DNA of 64,000 nucleotides, from the NCBI RefSeq assembly GCF_949987515.2, contig NC_082702.1:48825600-48889599 (forward strand), in the 5' to 3' direction. Positions 24,850 to 35,423 of this stretch are shown piece after piece. The notes beneath the pieces were generated by a model. That model saw only the letters and a list, made by a program, of their open reading frames with translations. It searched no databases and had not been told where the DNA came from. Both the position numbers and the translations under genes were made by a program. This DNA comes from Delphinus delphis (Eukaryota; Chordata; Mammalia; Artiodactyla; Delphinidae). Position 1 is the first letter of the stretch; every line of letters begins with the position of its first letter.

Positions 24850-26180
24850 TGATGAAATTAAGGATCAAAGAAATGAAGTGATATTGCCACTAACGAGATG
24901 GGTTCTCAGAGGGAATTCAGGATATGAATTTGAGGTTTGTGTAGATGCAAATTTCTTGCTCTTAATCAACATAATAGTGTCACCATGAATCTAATGCCAT
25001 CGTATAAAACGTCTGTGAGCCTTATTTCTTATGAAAAACTAGGGGAGTTAATAATAATTATTTTACATTGTTGTTTTAAGATTCAGATAACTACAGAAAT
25101 TGAGATTAATATATGGAAAATACCAAGTACATTCCTTGCACATAGCAGATGTGCATTAATGTTAGTTATGATTATTATTATCATCATCACATCATCATTG
25201 CCTCTCCCTGCTGTTCCCACTCTAGTATCTTATTACATTGTTATTTTTGGTTTTCCAAGGAGGTCCTAGGAAAATTTTATGAAAATAAATGAAACGTTTA
25301 CATTTCACCAAATCACTCTTAAAGCATTAAAAAAAATCTGTTTCATAGAATGCACATGATATTAAAGAATACTGGGTCCAAAACACCTTTCCTCAGGTAT
25401 ACCTCTTTTTCTCTTTTAATGTGTGGGACAGGAAGAAGGGAGTAAGATCAAATTCGTTTTTTCTTCCTTCCACCCTCTCCAACTCCAACCTTATCATAAT
25501 TTTGGGGGGATGGAGGTGGCTAGAAATGCCAGATGTAGCTGTCCCTGCCAAACTCTTGAAGAGTGGAATTGAATTGAGAGAGTAGATTGAATGAGTAAGG
25601 CATAATGCCAAGGGTAGCACCTACCCTCCCAACTGTTTTCTACAACCAGATTCCAGAACTTTAAAAATGCTTCCCACCTTACTCTTGTCCAGCAGAAACA
25701 GACCAGCTCCTGACAGGTCCTTATCCTTCAGCGACATCCCAATAAAAATGAAGGGTTGACTTCCAAGCTGCTTAATTTCCTCATACAATCCAAGCAGGGG
25801 CAGGAGGGTTTAACTATTGCTTCAGTTGTTCTATGTTTATTAAGAGATCACATACAGTAAATCAAACTACCGTTTTAACTTAGCATATGTGGCCATTTTA
25901 AACATAATTGATTCGTGATAACATTTGGGTCAAAACATGCTTGCTATCTCTGTCCTAAATATTGATACTGTGAATGTTTCTCCTTTTTGAAAGAGTATAA
26001 GGGAATCCATTTAGAAAATGTTTAAAACAAGTGCTAACATTGAGCTTTTCATCTCAGTCATCAAGTGAGATAATCACAAAAAAGAACTTTAGAAACAATA
26101 TGATTTAGTGCTCTTTTTTCTGGCCCTGCAGAGTTCTCTTTCATAGATGATTTCAATTCTATAGTAAAAACGCTATTTAA
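24850..26180. other. intergenic, no gene recognised
   Basis: Only scattered low-complexity A/T tracts; possible very old L1 sequence near 25830-25920. Confidence 0.4.
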
Positions 26181-26181
26181 T

Positions 26182-26405
26182 GGGCTTCTCTGGTGGCGCA
26201 GTGGTTGAGAGTCTCCTTGCTGATGCAGGGGACACGGGTTCATGCCCCGGTCCGGGAGGATCCCACATGCCGCGGAACGACTGGTCCCGTGAGCCATGGC
26301 CGCTGAGCCTGCGCGTTCGGAGCCTGTGCTCCACAACGGGAGAGGCCACAGCGGTGAGAGGCCCGCGTACCGCAAAAAAGAAAAAACCCCAACCCCCCCC
26401 AAAAA
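26182..26405 (+). mobile_element. CHR SINE
   Basis: Complete body; tail interrupted by C-runs. Duplication CGCTATTTAAT at 26171 and 26407. Confidence 0.95.
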
Positions 26406-26429
26406 GCGCTATTTAATTTTCTGAATCCC

Positions 26430-26515
26430 TAACACCTAGACTACAAGTTTGAAGAGGCAGAGACTATGTCTATCTTGTTCCCCTTTGTATCATCCATTCA
26501 AGAAATGGTAGGTAA
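26430..26515 (+). repeat. L2 3' end relic
   Basis: TAGACTACAAGTTTGAAGAG..TATCTTGTTCCCCTTTGTAT pattern. Confidence 0.5.
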
Positions 26516-26809
26516 TGACAATACCATACTAAACAAGATAGAAAAATCCCCTACCCTCATGGACCTTACATTCTAATGATATCTTCAGTACCAAGGACAG
26601 TGGCTGAAAGTTACCCTTGTCTGGTTGAGTGAAATAGCAAATAGATGAATGAAGTTGCCCCTTCTGTAAACAAAATTGGTTTGGGGCACTCTTGAACCAA
26701 GTAAATGGGGTGTGAACAGTACAGGAAGAATTAGTGCCACACAGCCAAGTTCCTATGTGATCATAGGTGTGAGCAAAGACAGTCCTCATCTCAACCACAT
26801 TCTTATTTA

Positions 26810-26940
26810 AACAATTTTATATCTCAATAAAGAGGTATAATCTACACGCCATAAAATCGCCCATTTAAAGTGTCCAATCCAATGTATTTGAGTATATTTA
26901 CAAAGTTTTGTCACCTTCAACATCCTTACCAATTCATGGC
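26810..26940 (+). repeat. old L1 3' UTR relic
   Basis: AATCGCCCATTTAAAGTGTC and TATTTACAAAGTTTTGTCACC resemble the L1M-type 3' UTR. Confidence 0.5.
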
Positions 26941-27599
26941 TCAAAGCAAAGCAGTAGTTCAGTTCCCTGAAGATACCAGCCTTTGGGAAAGGAAATGGGT
27001 CAGATATTTAAAAAAATTTTGTTCTTTCATGAAGTCCCCTTTGCCCTGCAGAGAGGAAGTATGACAACATCTTTATGCTTTTTATGGTCCCAGAGTATTT
27101 CTTTTGAGGAAGGGGAACTTAATACCATAGATATCACATGAACTCAGCAGTTTTTCTTACTAGGTTTCTATTTGAAACTCACTACTCATTAAAATTCTCT
27201 GAAGTCTCCAGAGTAATTGTCAATAAAAGCATTTACTTATCAAGTGAAAAATCAAATATTTTATAATATAGTGAAAAGAATACTTGTATAAAAATTATTG
27301 TATCTGATTTTACTCTTGGACTTACCATTAACTCACCGGGTAATTTTAGGAAAGGCCCACAAATATTTGGGTCTCAGTTTCTACATTTGTGAGGGAGAGA
27401 GAAGGAAATGATAGTTCATTCCAGTTCATAGTTTTTACACATTAATTTGCAAGTGGGCCACTCTGCTTAATTATAATTGGGTGATTTTATTATTTTAGAA
27501 GGGGACCCCGCCTTCTACATCTACATGATCCTGATTTGCATTATGTGATATGGACAATAATACAGGCTGAAAACAAGCATTTTCAAATGCTGAGTGGGG

Positions 27600-27785
27600 T
27601 GAATGTAAAAGTGAGGAATTCTAAAGAAATCTTAGGACTGTATGACCTTGGACCATTGCCTCATTTCTGTGTGGATGAGCGTTTCAGATTTTTAAGAATC
27701 CGTCCCTTTGGGTCAGGAAGAAGATCTGTTTCTATGCTTGGATCTCACATTGTAGTAGATGCTCAATAAATGCTTGTTGAAGGAA
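27600..27785 (+). repeat. MIR-like relic
   Basis: TGTATGACCTTGGACCATTG ends with GTAGATGCTCAATAAATGC, the MIR/L2 type terminus. Confidence 0.5.
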
Positions 27786-27864
27786 GAATATGTTTTAGAT
27801 AGCAAAAATGCGGGAAAAATGTTAGTTTAGGTAGAGCGAACTACAAGAGAGTACATGTGATTTT

Positions 27865-28158
27865 TTTTTTTAATTAATTAATTTATTTTTATTTATGGCT
27901 GTGTTGGGTCTTCGTTTCTGTGCGAGGGCTTTATCTAGTTGTGGCAAGCGGGGGCCACTCTTCATCGCGGTGCGCGGGCCTCTCACTATTGCGGCCTCTC
28001 TTGTTGCGGAGCACAGGCTCCAGAAGTGCAGGCTCAGTAATTGTGGCTCACGGGCCCAGTTGCTCCGTGGCATGTGGGATCTTCCCAGACCAGGACTCGA
28101 ACCCGTGTCCCCTGCATTGGCAGGCAGATTCTCAACCACTGCGCCACCAGGGAAGCCC
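27865..28158 (-). mobile_element. CHR-1-type SINE
   Basis: About 290 bp with GGGTCTTCGTTTCTGTGCG region absent from the shorter copies. Exact duplication GTACATGTGATTTT at 27851 and 28160. Confidence 0.95.
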
Positions 28159-28407
28159 CGTACATGTGATTTTATGTCAGAGAGATTTTAGTGTGAAAAC
28201 AAATACTAACTTCCACAAACACGTGAAGTCTGCCGACCTATCTGCATGTCATAAAAGCTCTGGGTAATGTGGGCCTCATAACAAAGGCAGAAATTCGCTG
28301 TATACAATAACAATTACTCTTTTATTGCTTTAAAATGATGCAGATATATACATAGACAGACATGTTCATTTTAAATATCTGGAACCAATCTTAAAAATAA
28401 AAACCCA

Positions 28408-28612
28408 GGGCTTCCCTGGTGGCGCAGTGGTTGAGAGTCCGCCTGCCTATGCAGGGGACACGGGTTCGTGCCCTGGTCTGGGAAGATCCCACATGCCGCG
28501 GAGCGGCTGGGCCCGTGAGCCGTGGCCGCTGAGCCTGCGCATCCAGAGCCTGTGCTCCGCACTGGGAAAGGCCACAACGGTGAGAGGCCCGCGTACCGAA
28601 AAAACAAAAAAA
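28408..28612 (+). mobile_element. CHR SINE
   Basis: Full CHR body, A/C-interrupted tail; AAAAACCC-type flanks. Confidence 0.95.
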
Positions 28613-28763
28613 CCCCATAAATTAATAAAATTAGCCATTAAACAAGAAAAATAAGAGGCCCAGAAAAGGCACAAACCATGGAATTAAACTGTTTATTCTT
28701 TAGCATGGCCCCAAAGCATCCTCCTAGCAGCTCTTCCCTATTATTATGAAAGATGTTGTTTCA

Positions 28764-28968
28764 GGGCTTCCCTGGTGGCGCAGTGGTTGAGAGTCCGCCT
28801 GCCGATGCAGGGGACACGGGTTGGTGCCCCGGTCCGGGAAGATTCCACATGCCGCGGAGCTGCTGGGCCCGTGAGCCATGGCCGCTGAGCCTGCGCGTCC
28901 GGAGCCTGTGCTTCGCAACGGGAGAGGCCACGACAGTGAGAGGCCCGCGTACCGCAAAAAAAAAAAAG
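28764..28968 (+). mobile_element. CHR SINE
   Basis: Nearly consensus copy, exact duplication AGATGTTGTTTC before and after. Same orientation as the copy about 150 bp upstream. Confidence 0.95.
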
Positions 28969-28974
28969 ATGTTG

Positions 28975-29680
28975 TTTCTTTTGTCTTCTGTTGGACAAAA
29001 GCTGAAGTTACCATTTTCACTCAGTCGAGTCAGCCATTGCATTTTTTGCAGTTTGTAAGGAAGGGACAGTTGCCCTAATTCCTAAAAATGATTGATTCAC
29101 CTCTTGGCACCTAATGACCGGGCAGGAAATAGGACGGAAGCCTTCATTCTGCCTTCACTCTGGATCTCAGGAGTACAACTGTTTTCATGCACTGTGTGTT
29201 TCTTCACACACACACAAGAGCGCTGGGAGTGATTTGCCAAAAGACACTTTCCGATGGGGATTTCACTGGCTTCTCTATGGTAGGCCCTCCCTCCCCCACC
29301 ATTTTTAAGAAAATAAACGACAGTACAGTAGCTATTGCATGTGGGTGCTTGACTGAGAGAAATGGCTAATTTCCCTCAATACTGTTCCACTGCCCGCCAA
29401 ACCCCTCTGTAGGCTACTGACATGTTTGGGCATGAGAAGAGAGAAAAAGGTGAGCAGGTGGTCCCTGCCTGCAAATCCTTTTCTTGACACACAATTTACC
29501 ATCACAAGAGTTTACCAGGTGAAACATACATGCAAAGAATGAGAAGAGGCCAAAGGCCCTTCATTCTGAGCTGAGTTTGGCCCAGACCGCTGCAGAGCTG
29601 CACTGCAGGGCGTGGTACCTCGGGGACTCCCTTGCCTGTAAAAGGCAGACAGACCCAAGGCACTTCCTTATTTGCCCCAG
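28975..29680. other. intergenic, nothing recognised
   Basis: No gene or repeat assigned. Confidence 0.4.
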
Positions 29681-29682
29681 AC

Positions 29683-30205
29683 CAGTGGTTCCAAACCTAG
29701 CTGTTCCTCAAACCTGAATGCCTTTTTCAAAATATTAATTAGTTAATTTATGGCTGCGTTGGGTCTTTGTTGCTGCACGCGGGCTTTCTCTAGTTGCAGC
29801 GAGCGGGGGCTACTCTTCATTGTGGTGTGCGGGCTTCTCACTGCGGTGGCTTCTCTTGTTGCAGAGCACGGGCTCTGGGTGTGCGGGCTTCAATAGTTGT
29901 GGCACGTGGGCTCCAGAGCGCAGGCTCAGTAGTTGTGTTGCACGGGCTTAGTTGCTCCGCAGCATGTGGGATTTTCCCGGACCAGGTCTCAAACCCGTAT
30001 ACCCTGTATTGGCAGGCAGATTCTTAACCACTGCACCACCAGGGAAGTCCAACCTGAATGCCTTTTAAAATATAAATGCCCAGGTCTTGCCCCCAGGTTA
30101 CTTAATTAAATTTCTGGAATGAGGCCTGGGAAGTTCTATGTAAAATATCCTTAGGTGATGGTAATGTAGCTCATGATTTAGAAATTATTGTCCTGAGACT
30201 TATTC
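29683..30205 (+). repeat. MER5A-like relic split by a SINE
   Basis: CCAGTGGTTCCAAACCTAGC at left and CCTAGGTGATGGTAATGTAG-type end at right (CTTAGGTGATGGTAATGTAG) are MER5A termini; the SINE at 29727-30050 interrupts it. Confidence 0.6.
29727..30050 (-). mobile_element. CHR-1-type SINE inside a MER5A relic
   Basis: Complement of the long CHR form, ending ACCAGGGAAGTCC. Duplication AACCTGAATGCCTTTT on both sides. Confidence 0.93.
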
Positions 30206-30209
30206 TAGA

Positions 30210-32120
30210 TACAACTTGGCTTTCAAAGGGGATGGGGCAGGGGAGAGAGGACCCTCTTTCCAAGAAATGGGAGATACTATGCCCCTTGGTATATGAGACA
30301 GAAATCTGCAAGAATGGTAGACTATGTAGACCTTCTGCCAAGTGGGGGGCTGCCCCATCCTTCCTGTGTTCCGGCCACATGAAAGAAGAGAGAGGAGAAG
30401 TCAGAGAGAGAAACAGGTCTGGGCCTTGTCTCTGGCAGGAACAGCTCCTGGCCCTGGTTCACCTTGAAAGGCCATTTCCTCCAGGGCTCTGATTGTTAAC
30501 ACAGAGAAAGGGCTACTCTTCGTACTGCACATCAGTTTTAGTTAAGTCTGTTAGCCTCGGGGATGGAGGATTCAGGCGTACCAAGTGTTCCTTTAGAGTA
30601 GTGCTTTCCAACTGGCGTATGGACGTTCTGGTGCAACACCAGGTAATGTCAGGTGATGTCTTAACCTGTATGAGGCAGAGGCAGCCTAAATCAGGAGGCC
30701 AAGGCGATGGAAGGAAGAAGAGAAGAGGGGAATAAGGAAACGGGGGTTGGGGAGAGATGGCCTACAGGATTTCCTTTCCCTAGACCTTGGTGCCTCTTTC
30801 TCATCCCAGTTAGCGTGCTGGGAACAATCCATGAACATCATTTGTCCATTTTACCAACCAACGATTGTATAAATTTTTTTTTAATTTAATGACCTGGTTA
30901 TGAACTCAGCTGTGTCCCTTATGAAACAGAGTTTAGGAAAACACTTAGAAATACTTTGCAAGTATCCCTTCATAGTGTTCAAAAGGGGATGCCCGTTGTG
31001 TGCACTGGGTAAGGCAGTTTGCCATTGTTTTGCAGAAACTAACAACTAACTGGATACATTTAGAAAAATACTTTCTGGATATTTCTCCTCATGTCTTCTT
31101 TGTGCACAAAAATTTGTTGAACAAAAGTCAAGTATGATTCTCAATGTCTAATTCTATCAGCATAGGCACAGTTAAATGGATATAATCTGCCTTTTCTATG
31201 TACAAATATGAGGTGGGATTCAAGACCAAAATAATCTTATTGACATAGCACTTTATCTTAAGCTTAATGATGCTAAATTGAATATTCCTGAGGAACTAGG
31301 AACAGTCACTTATTCTCAGGGAGAAATTTTTCTTAGATATGAATTCTGTGAGCCAGTCATAGTGACTATATTTTATTTTTCATTAAAATAAATTTAAATG
31401 TTAATACTATTCAGTGGGCTTTTCTTTGTCTTCATTTATGGGAAATAATATAAATTTTCCATTTACAGGAGTTATAAAAAGTTTACTTTTTAAACAGTAT
31501 TTTCTTTAGATCACATCACTTTTAATTAAATAGATAAATTTAAATAACACATTTAGTAGAAGTGTTTTGTGCTTACAGGGAAACTCAAGATTTATAGTAA
31601 ATGAATAACAGCAGTTCAAGAATCACTTCTTCCTGTGGTACCTTCCGGAGGACGAAGGTAAAAATCACCCAGATACAGGGGTGATTGATGAGGTGTTCAG
31701 AGCCTCAGCATCAGTGGCGACCACAGAGGAGTTGAGGACTTAAGATCTTATGGGAAAGATAAGGTAAGGCAGACGATACATGGAATCTGCAAACAAATTT
31801 TTAGTTTCCAAAATAAACCTGTATAGGACATAAGTAAGTGGCCTTTTCTATCGATATATCACGTTTTGCAGTAACGGGTTCTATGCAGTTAATTCCATAA
31901 ACTATCTCTTGCAGCATGCACGCTGCTGTGACAGCGTCCTTCCCCACAGTTGGCATACAGAATCTATGCCAAGAGCACTGTTCCTCACTCTCTCTCTCCA
32001 TCCTCATGGACTTGGCATTGCAGGCTCCCGACACTGAGGTCCTGTTGCCCAGGAAACACTACCATCCCAGAGGGAAACAGTTATTAAAGAATAAAGACTT
32101 ATGCAACAAGTCTTTAGGTA
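30210..32120. other. repeat-poor intergenic DNA
   Basis: No young repeat or gene. AT-rich from about 30870. Overlapping short frames near 30232-30889 lack support. Confidence 0.45.
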
Positions 32121-32121
32121 T

Positions 32122-32237
32122 CTTTTTATGGCCGTTCCGCACGGCATGCGGGATCTTAGTTCCCCCACCAGGGTTTGAACCTGCGCCCCCTGCAGTAGAA
32201 GCGCGGAGTCTTAACCACTGGACCGCCAGGGAAGTCC
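32122..32237 (-). mobile_element. short tRNA-derived SINE (CHRS-like)
   Basis: CGGCATGCGGGATCTTAGTT .. TTAACCACTGGACCGCCAGG .. GTCCC; only the tRNA-like head. Flanked by ACAAGTCTTTAGG and ACAAGTCTTTAAG. Confidence 0.85.
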
Positions 32238-32469
32238 CAACAAGTCTTTAAGCATCCTTTATTGAAAAGACAGGCTAAGTGGGAATGTATTGCCTCCCAT
32301 CTCCAATGCCCCACCTTAAGTCATCCCAGCTCTCCCCATAATTCTTCACTGTTAAATCATTTATTGTCAAACCCTCTTCACGTGTGTCTCAGGGGCCATA
32401 ACAAAACTCTAAGGCCTAGATGGACTTCTCTTTTTCTTTCTCTGTCTCTTTTTAAAAATCTTTCCCAGG

Positions 32470-32670
32470 GTGATGCAGCACAGTGACAAAATAATAACCT
32501 TTTAAGTCTGACAGACCTGGATTTGAGTCCTGACCCATCACTCAATGACCATGTGCCCTTGGGCCAAATATGTGATCTCTGTGAATCTCAGAGTCCCCAT
32601 CTGCAAAGGGAAGATAATAGTATCTACCTAACTAGGCTGTTGTGAGGATTAAATAAGATAACATATGGTT
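32470..32670 (+). repeat. MIR SINE
   Basis: Good match over the whole core: GGATTTGAGTCCTGACCCAT, TGTGCCCTTGGGCCAA, GTGAGGATTAAATAAGATAA. Confidence 0.8.
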
Positions 32671-32847
32671 GCTTTTATTAATAATATTTTATTAACACAA
32701 GGTAGTAGAAAGGTAACTTATCTGCCATCTATTCCATTTTTCATTATTAACCATAATTTTTGTTATGTCTGCCAAATAGCAATAATTCACTTAAAAATCC
32801 TCTTAAATATATTTTAAAAATAGCATGCATAAGTTTTATACAGATAT

Positions 32848-32848
32848 A

Positions 32849-32892
<44 letters not shown>
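32848..32892. repeat. (TG)n(TA)n microsatellite
   Basis: TG units merge into about 13 TA units. Confidence 0.95.
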
Positions 32893-32893
<1 letters not shown>

Positions 32894-33451
32894 ATCTCAC
32901 ACATGTAGGAAAAAAATACTGTTTATTCAGGTCATTTGGACTTACTTTGCCCAGATAGTTTTATTTTTCTCTGGTCTGAATATTCAAAATTTCAAAAACC
33001 TGAGAACAATTTGCTTTTCAATTTATTACTTAGTTTTTTTTTCTTTCCCCCCTCCTTTCCCTTCCCTCTCTTTCTTTCTGCAAAAAGATTTTCAAGCAGG
33101 AAAAAAAAAAAAGAGATGCAACTACATTTATGGCTTATCTAACTTGGATGACTTCCATAAATAAATGATTACATGACTATTAAGAGTAGAAAAAAAATAA
33201 TTCAGTATCTCCACAAGATGGTAAATGTCATGTATTTCATCCCAGCATTTGACGGTTTGTAATTTTCTCATACACAAACAAAAAAAAAATGATTAATGAA
33301 TATCTTACCCCAAACCTTTTCTCAACTTTTTGAGAAATTACTCTGAGATTCTTAATCAACATTTGTACACTTATATCACCTTGGTAATCACTGGCTTCTC
33401 ACTAATTTATTCAAGAACTTAACAAGTTTCAAAGACAAAGAAACAGAACAC

Positions 33452-33457
33452 TTTATT
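33452..33457 (-). promoter_or_regulatory. candidate poly(A) signal for ADAMTS18
   Basis: AATAAA on the minus strand, followed at once by GTGTTCTGTTTCTTTGTC, a GU/U-rich downstream element of the expected kind. Minus-strand AATAAA also occurs at about 33523-33529 but with a poorer downstream context. Confidence 0.45.
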
Positions 33458-34688
33458 ATAAAACTTATAAAATAATTAAATATTACACATATATTTTGAC
33501 TTTTCTCTATAACCCATGTTTATTTATTCAACATTTTTCCTCAGAATTAATATCACTTAGCGAAGCAAGTGAGAACACATAAGAATAGGCTATTAATTAA
33601 TAAATTAATTCTCCATAAAATAATAAAATGATAATTATATAAAGAAACAACTTGCAAGTTTTCAGAGGGCAAGGGGGTGGTGACGTAGCACGATATATAT
33701 ATATTTTTTTATGATAAAATGGCCGTTATTCTGGGCCAAGCCAAGGAGATTGAGAGAATATTCTAATCATCATTTCTCTGAGATCTGAGAATGCATGATT
33801 CTAATTAGAATGGAACAAAGGATGCTCTAAATTTAACAAACCGCTGTCTCGTTGGTTGTGCTGAGCTGGCAAATCCCTGTTTGAATTGAGACTTTTTAAA
33901 GCAGTAAAATTGGGTTACATTCATCAAAGACACTGAGGAATAGAGAAGAATTATATAAATATGCCCTTAATAACCACATCTCAAAAAATTACAGAAGGAC
34001 ACAGTCTCGTAAGTTACTTTGGTTTTGGCAAAATACTGTGGTATTTTTCCAGTTGAGCGCAATTTTAAGCTCATTAGTGCCTACCAACAGCTGGTTTCTG
34101 AACACTGAAACTATGACCTGAAAGATTATAAAACATTCGTTGAAGGGTCTTGGCATATAATGACTTATTAATATTCACATAGCAAGAAGACAGATGGATT
34201 TTTCTATTGCTACTGTGACTTTTTTCTTGTTAACTAAATCCTAGGGCAAATTTAAACATGTCAGTTGGTAGGGGAAAAAAACCACAAGCGGCCTTTAATT
34301 TTCCAAGCATCCCTGATAATATGTAGGGAGCATTATAAATGATGTTTTCCTCTCCTTCAAAACAGGGCTGTTTTGCTGTTTAGCTCCTCTTAGATTTTTA
34401 CCAGAAATGAACATCTCACCAATTGTGATTCCCAAAGAGCAGACTTGAGGCTCCTGAGTACTTGTTCGACTAGCACCAAAAATTATGAGGTTCATAGAGT
34501 GTGTAGGGCAACAGTGTTTTGTGGGGTTTTTTTTTCTCTCCTTTTTTTCAGAGTGTGAATTTCAATTAAGTGGCGATCTTAACTAGTTCACGTTGCCCTG
34601 TTTTCAGAATATTCCTTTTCAAGTTGTGAATTTTAGTCTCGGAGACTGTCTATAAGTAGAATATACTTTAAACAAAATAATAAAAAAA

Positions 34689-34689
34689 C

Positions 34690-34728
<39 letters not shown>
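34689..34728. repeat. (CA)20 microsatellite in predicted 3' UTR
   Basis: About 20 uninterrupted CA units on the plus strand. Read in the gene direction it is a (TG) tract inside the predicted ADAMTS18 3' UTR. Confidence 0.95.
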
Positions 34729-34730
<2 letters not shown>

Positions 34731-35307
34731 CAAATAAACAGGACATGAAGCTTGCTAGTCCAGCAGCAAGCACAGTCACGAGCACCATCTGGTGTTTGTA
34801 TAACTTCTGGTCTAGGGTGTCCACAGTTGCGTCAAACTGTGAGCTCCAAGGAAGTTAGGCAGTGTGTTCCGTCCACATTTGATTGCTCCAAGTCTCAGTC
34901 TTTGACTTGAAGTCTTAAAGGGCCTTTTCACAACTGACGTCTTGGTCATGGAACCCTCTGAGGTTCACAGGGGGGGTCTGTCCCAAAGTTAACAAGAGTC
35001 TCACTTGGTCACAATTTGTTCTATCTCATTGTAAGTTTTCACTTCTTGCGTGTAACAGTGCAAATCAAAGCTGTTCTCTTTCTGTTTTACGTTTTTGTAA
35101 ATCAGATTTGTCATCGCTTCCCATTTTCAAGTGCTTCTGAGTACCATGTGCATTGGGGAACTGAAAAAGGAGCCTGTCTGTACTTGAGAGCGGGCCCCTC
35201 CAACACTGCGGTCAGCTCACACGTGGTTTGCAGTGTTCAGCTTTCGATGGGAATGTGGCTGGTCTCTCTGGAGACCCTGGCCCTTCCAGGCTGGAAGGGT
35301 GTCAAGA

Positions 35308-35423
35308 TCAGCTCTTCCTTGTGCATGACTTGCAGCACTGTTTGCCATAAAATTTGTGGTTGCAGACACCATGCTGAGGCACAAGATGACACCAGCCGAA
35401 GAAATCTACACAGGATGGATCCT
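35308..35423 (-). CDS. ADAMTS18: ADAMTS18 last coding exon: PLAC domain and stop
   Basis: 116 nt ending in TGA at 35310-35308. Acceptor GTTCTCTCACCTTAG. Encodes [18 protein letters not shown].. and ends [10 protein letters not shown]. Six cysteines in the spacing C-x6-C-x8-C-x8-CC-x2-C define a PLAC (protease and lacunin) domain, the usual C-terminus of this ADAMTS subgroup. The exon is hidden under a different-frame ORF on the same strand; it is located by peptide match plus the phase carried over from the previous exon. Confidence 0.87.

Larger units (their letters stand above)
33430..35307 (-). other. ADAMTS18: predicted ADAMTS18 3' UTR
   Basis: From the stop codon at 35308 down to the best poly(A) signal, about 1.9 kb. 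AT-rich, without recognisable SINE or L1, and containing a (CA)20 tract that is (UG)20 in the mRNA. The far end is inferred only from the signal near 33452; an earlier signal at about 33523 would shorten it slightly. No transcript evidence is available here. Confidence 0.5.

Noticed and set aside
34731..34738. AATAAA on the plus strand as a poly(A) signal
   Set aside because: Wrong strand for the only gene here and next to a microsatellite.
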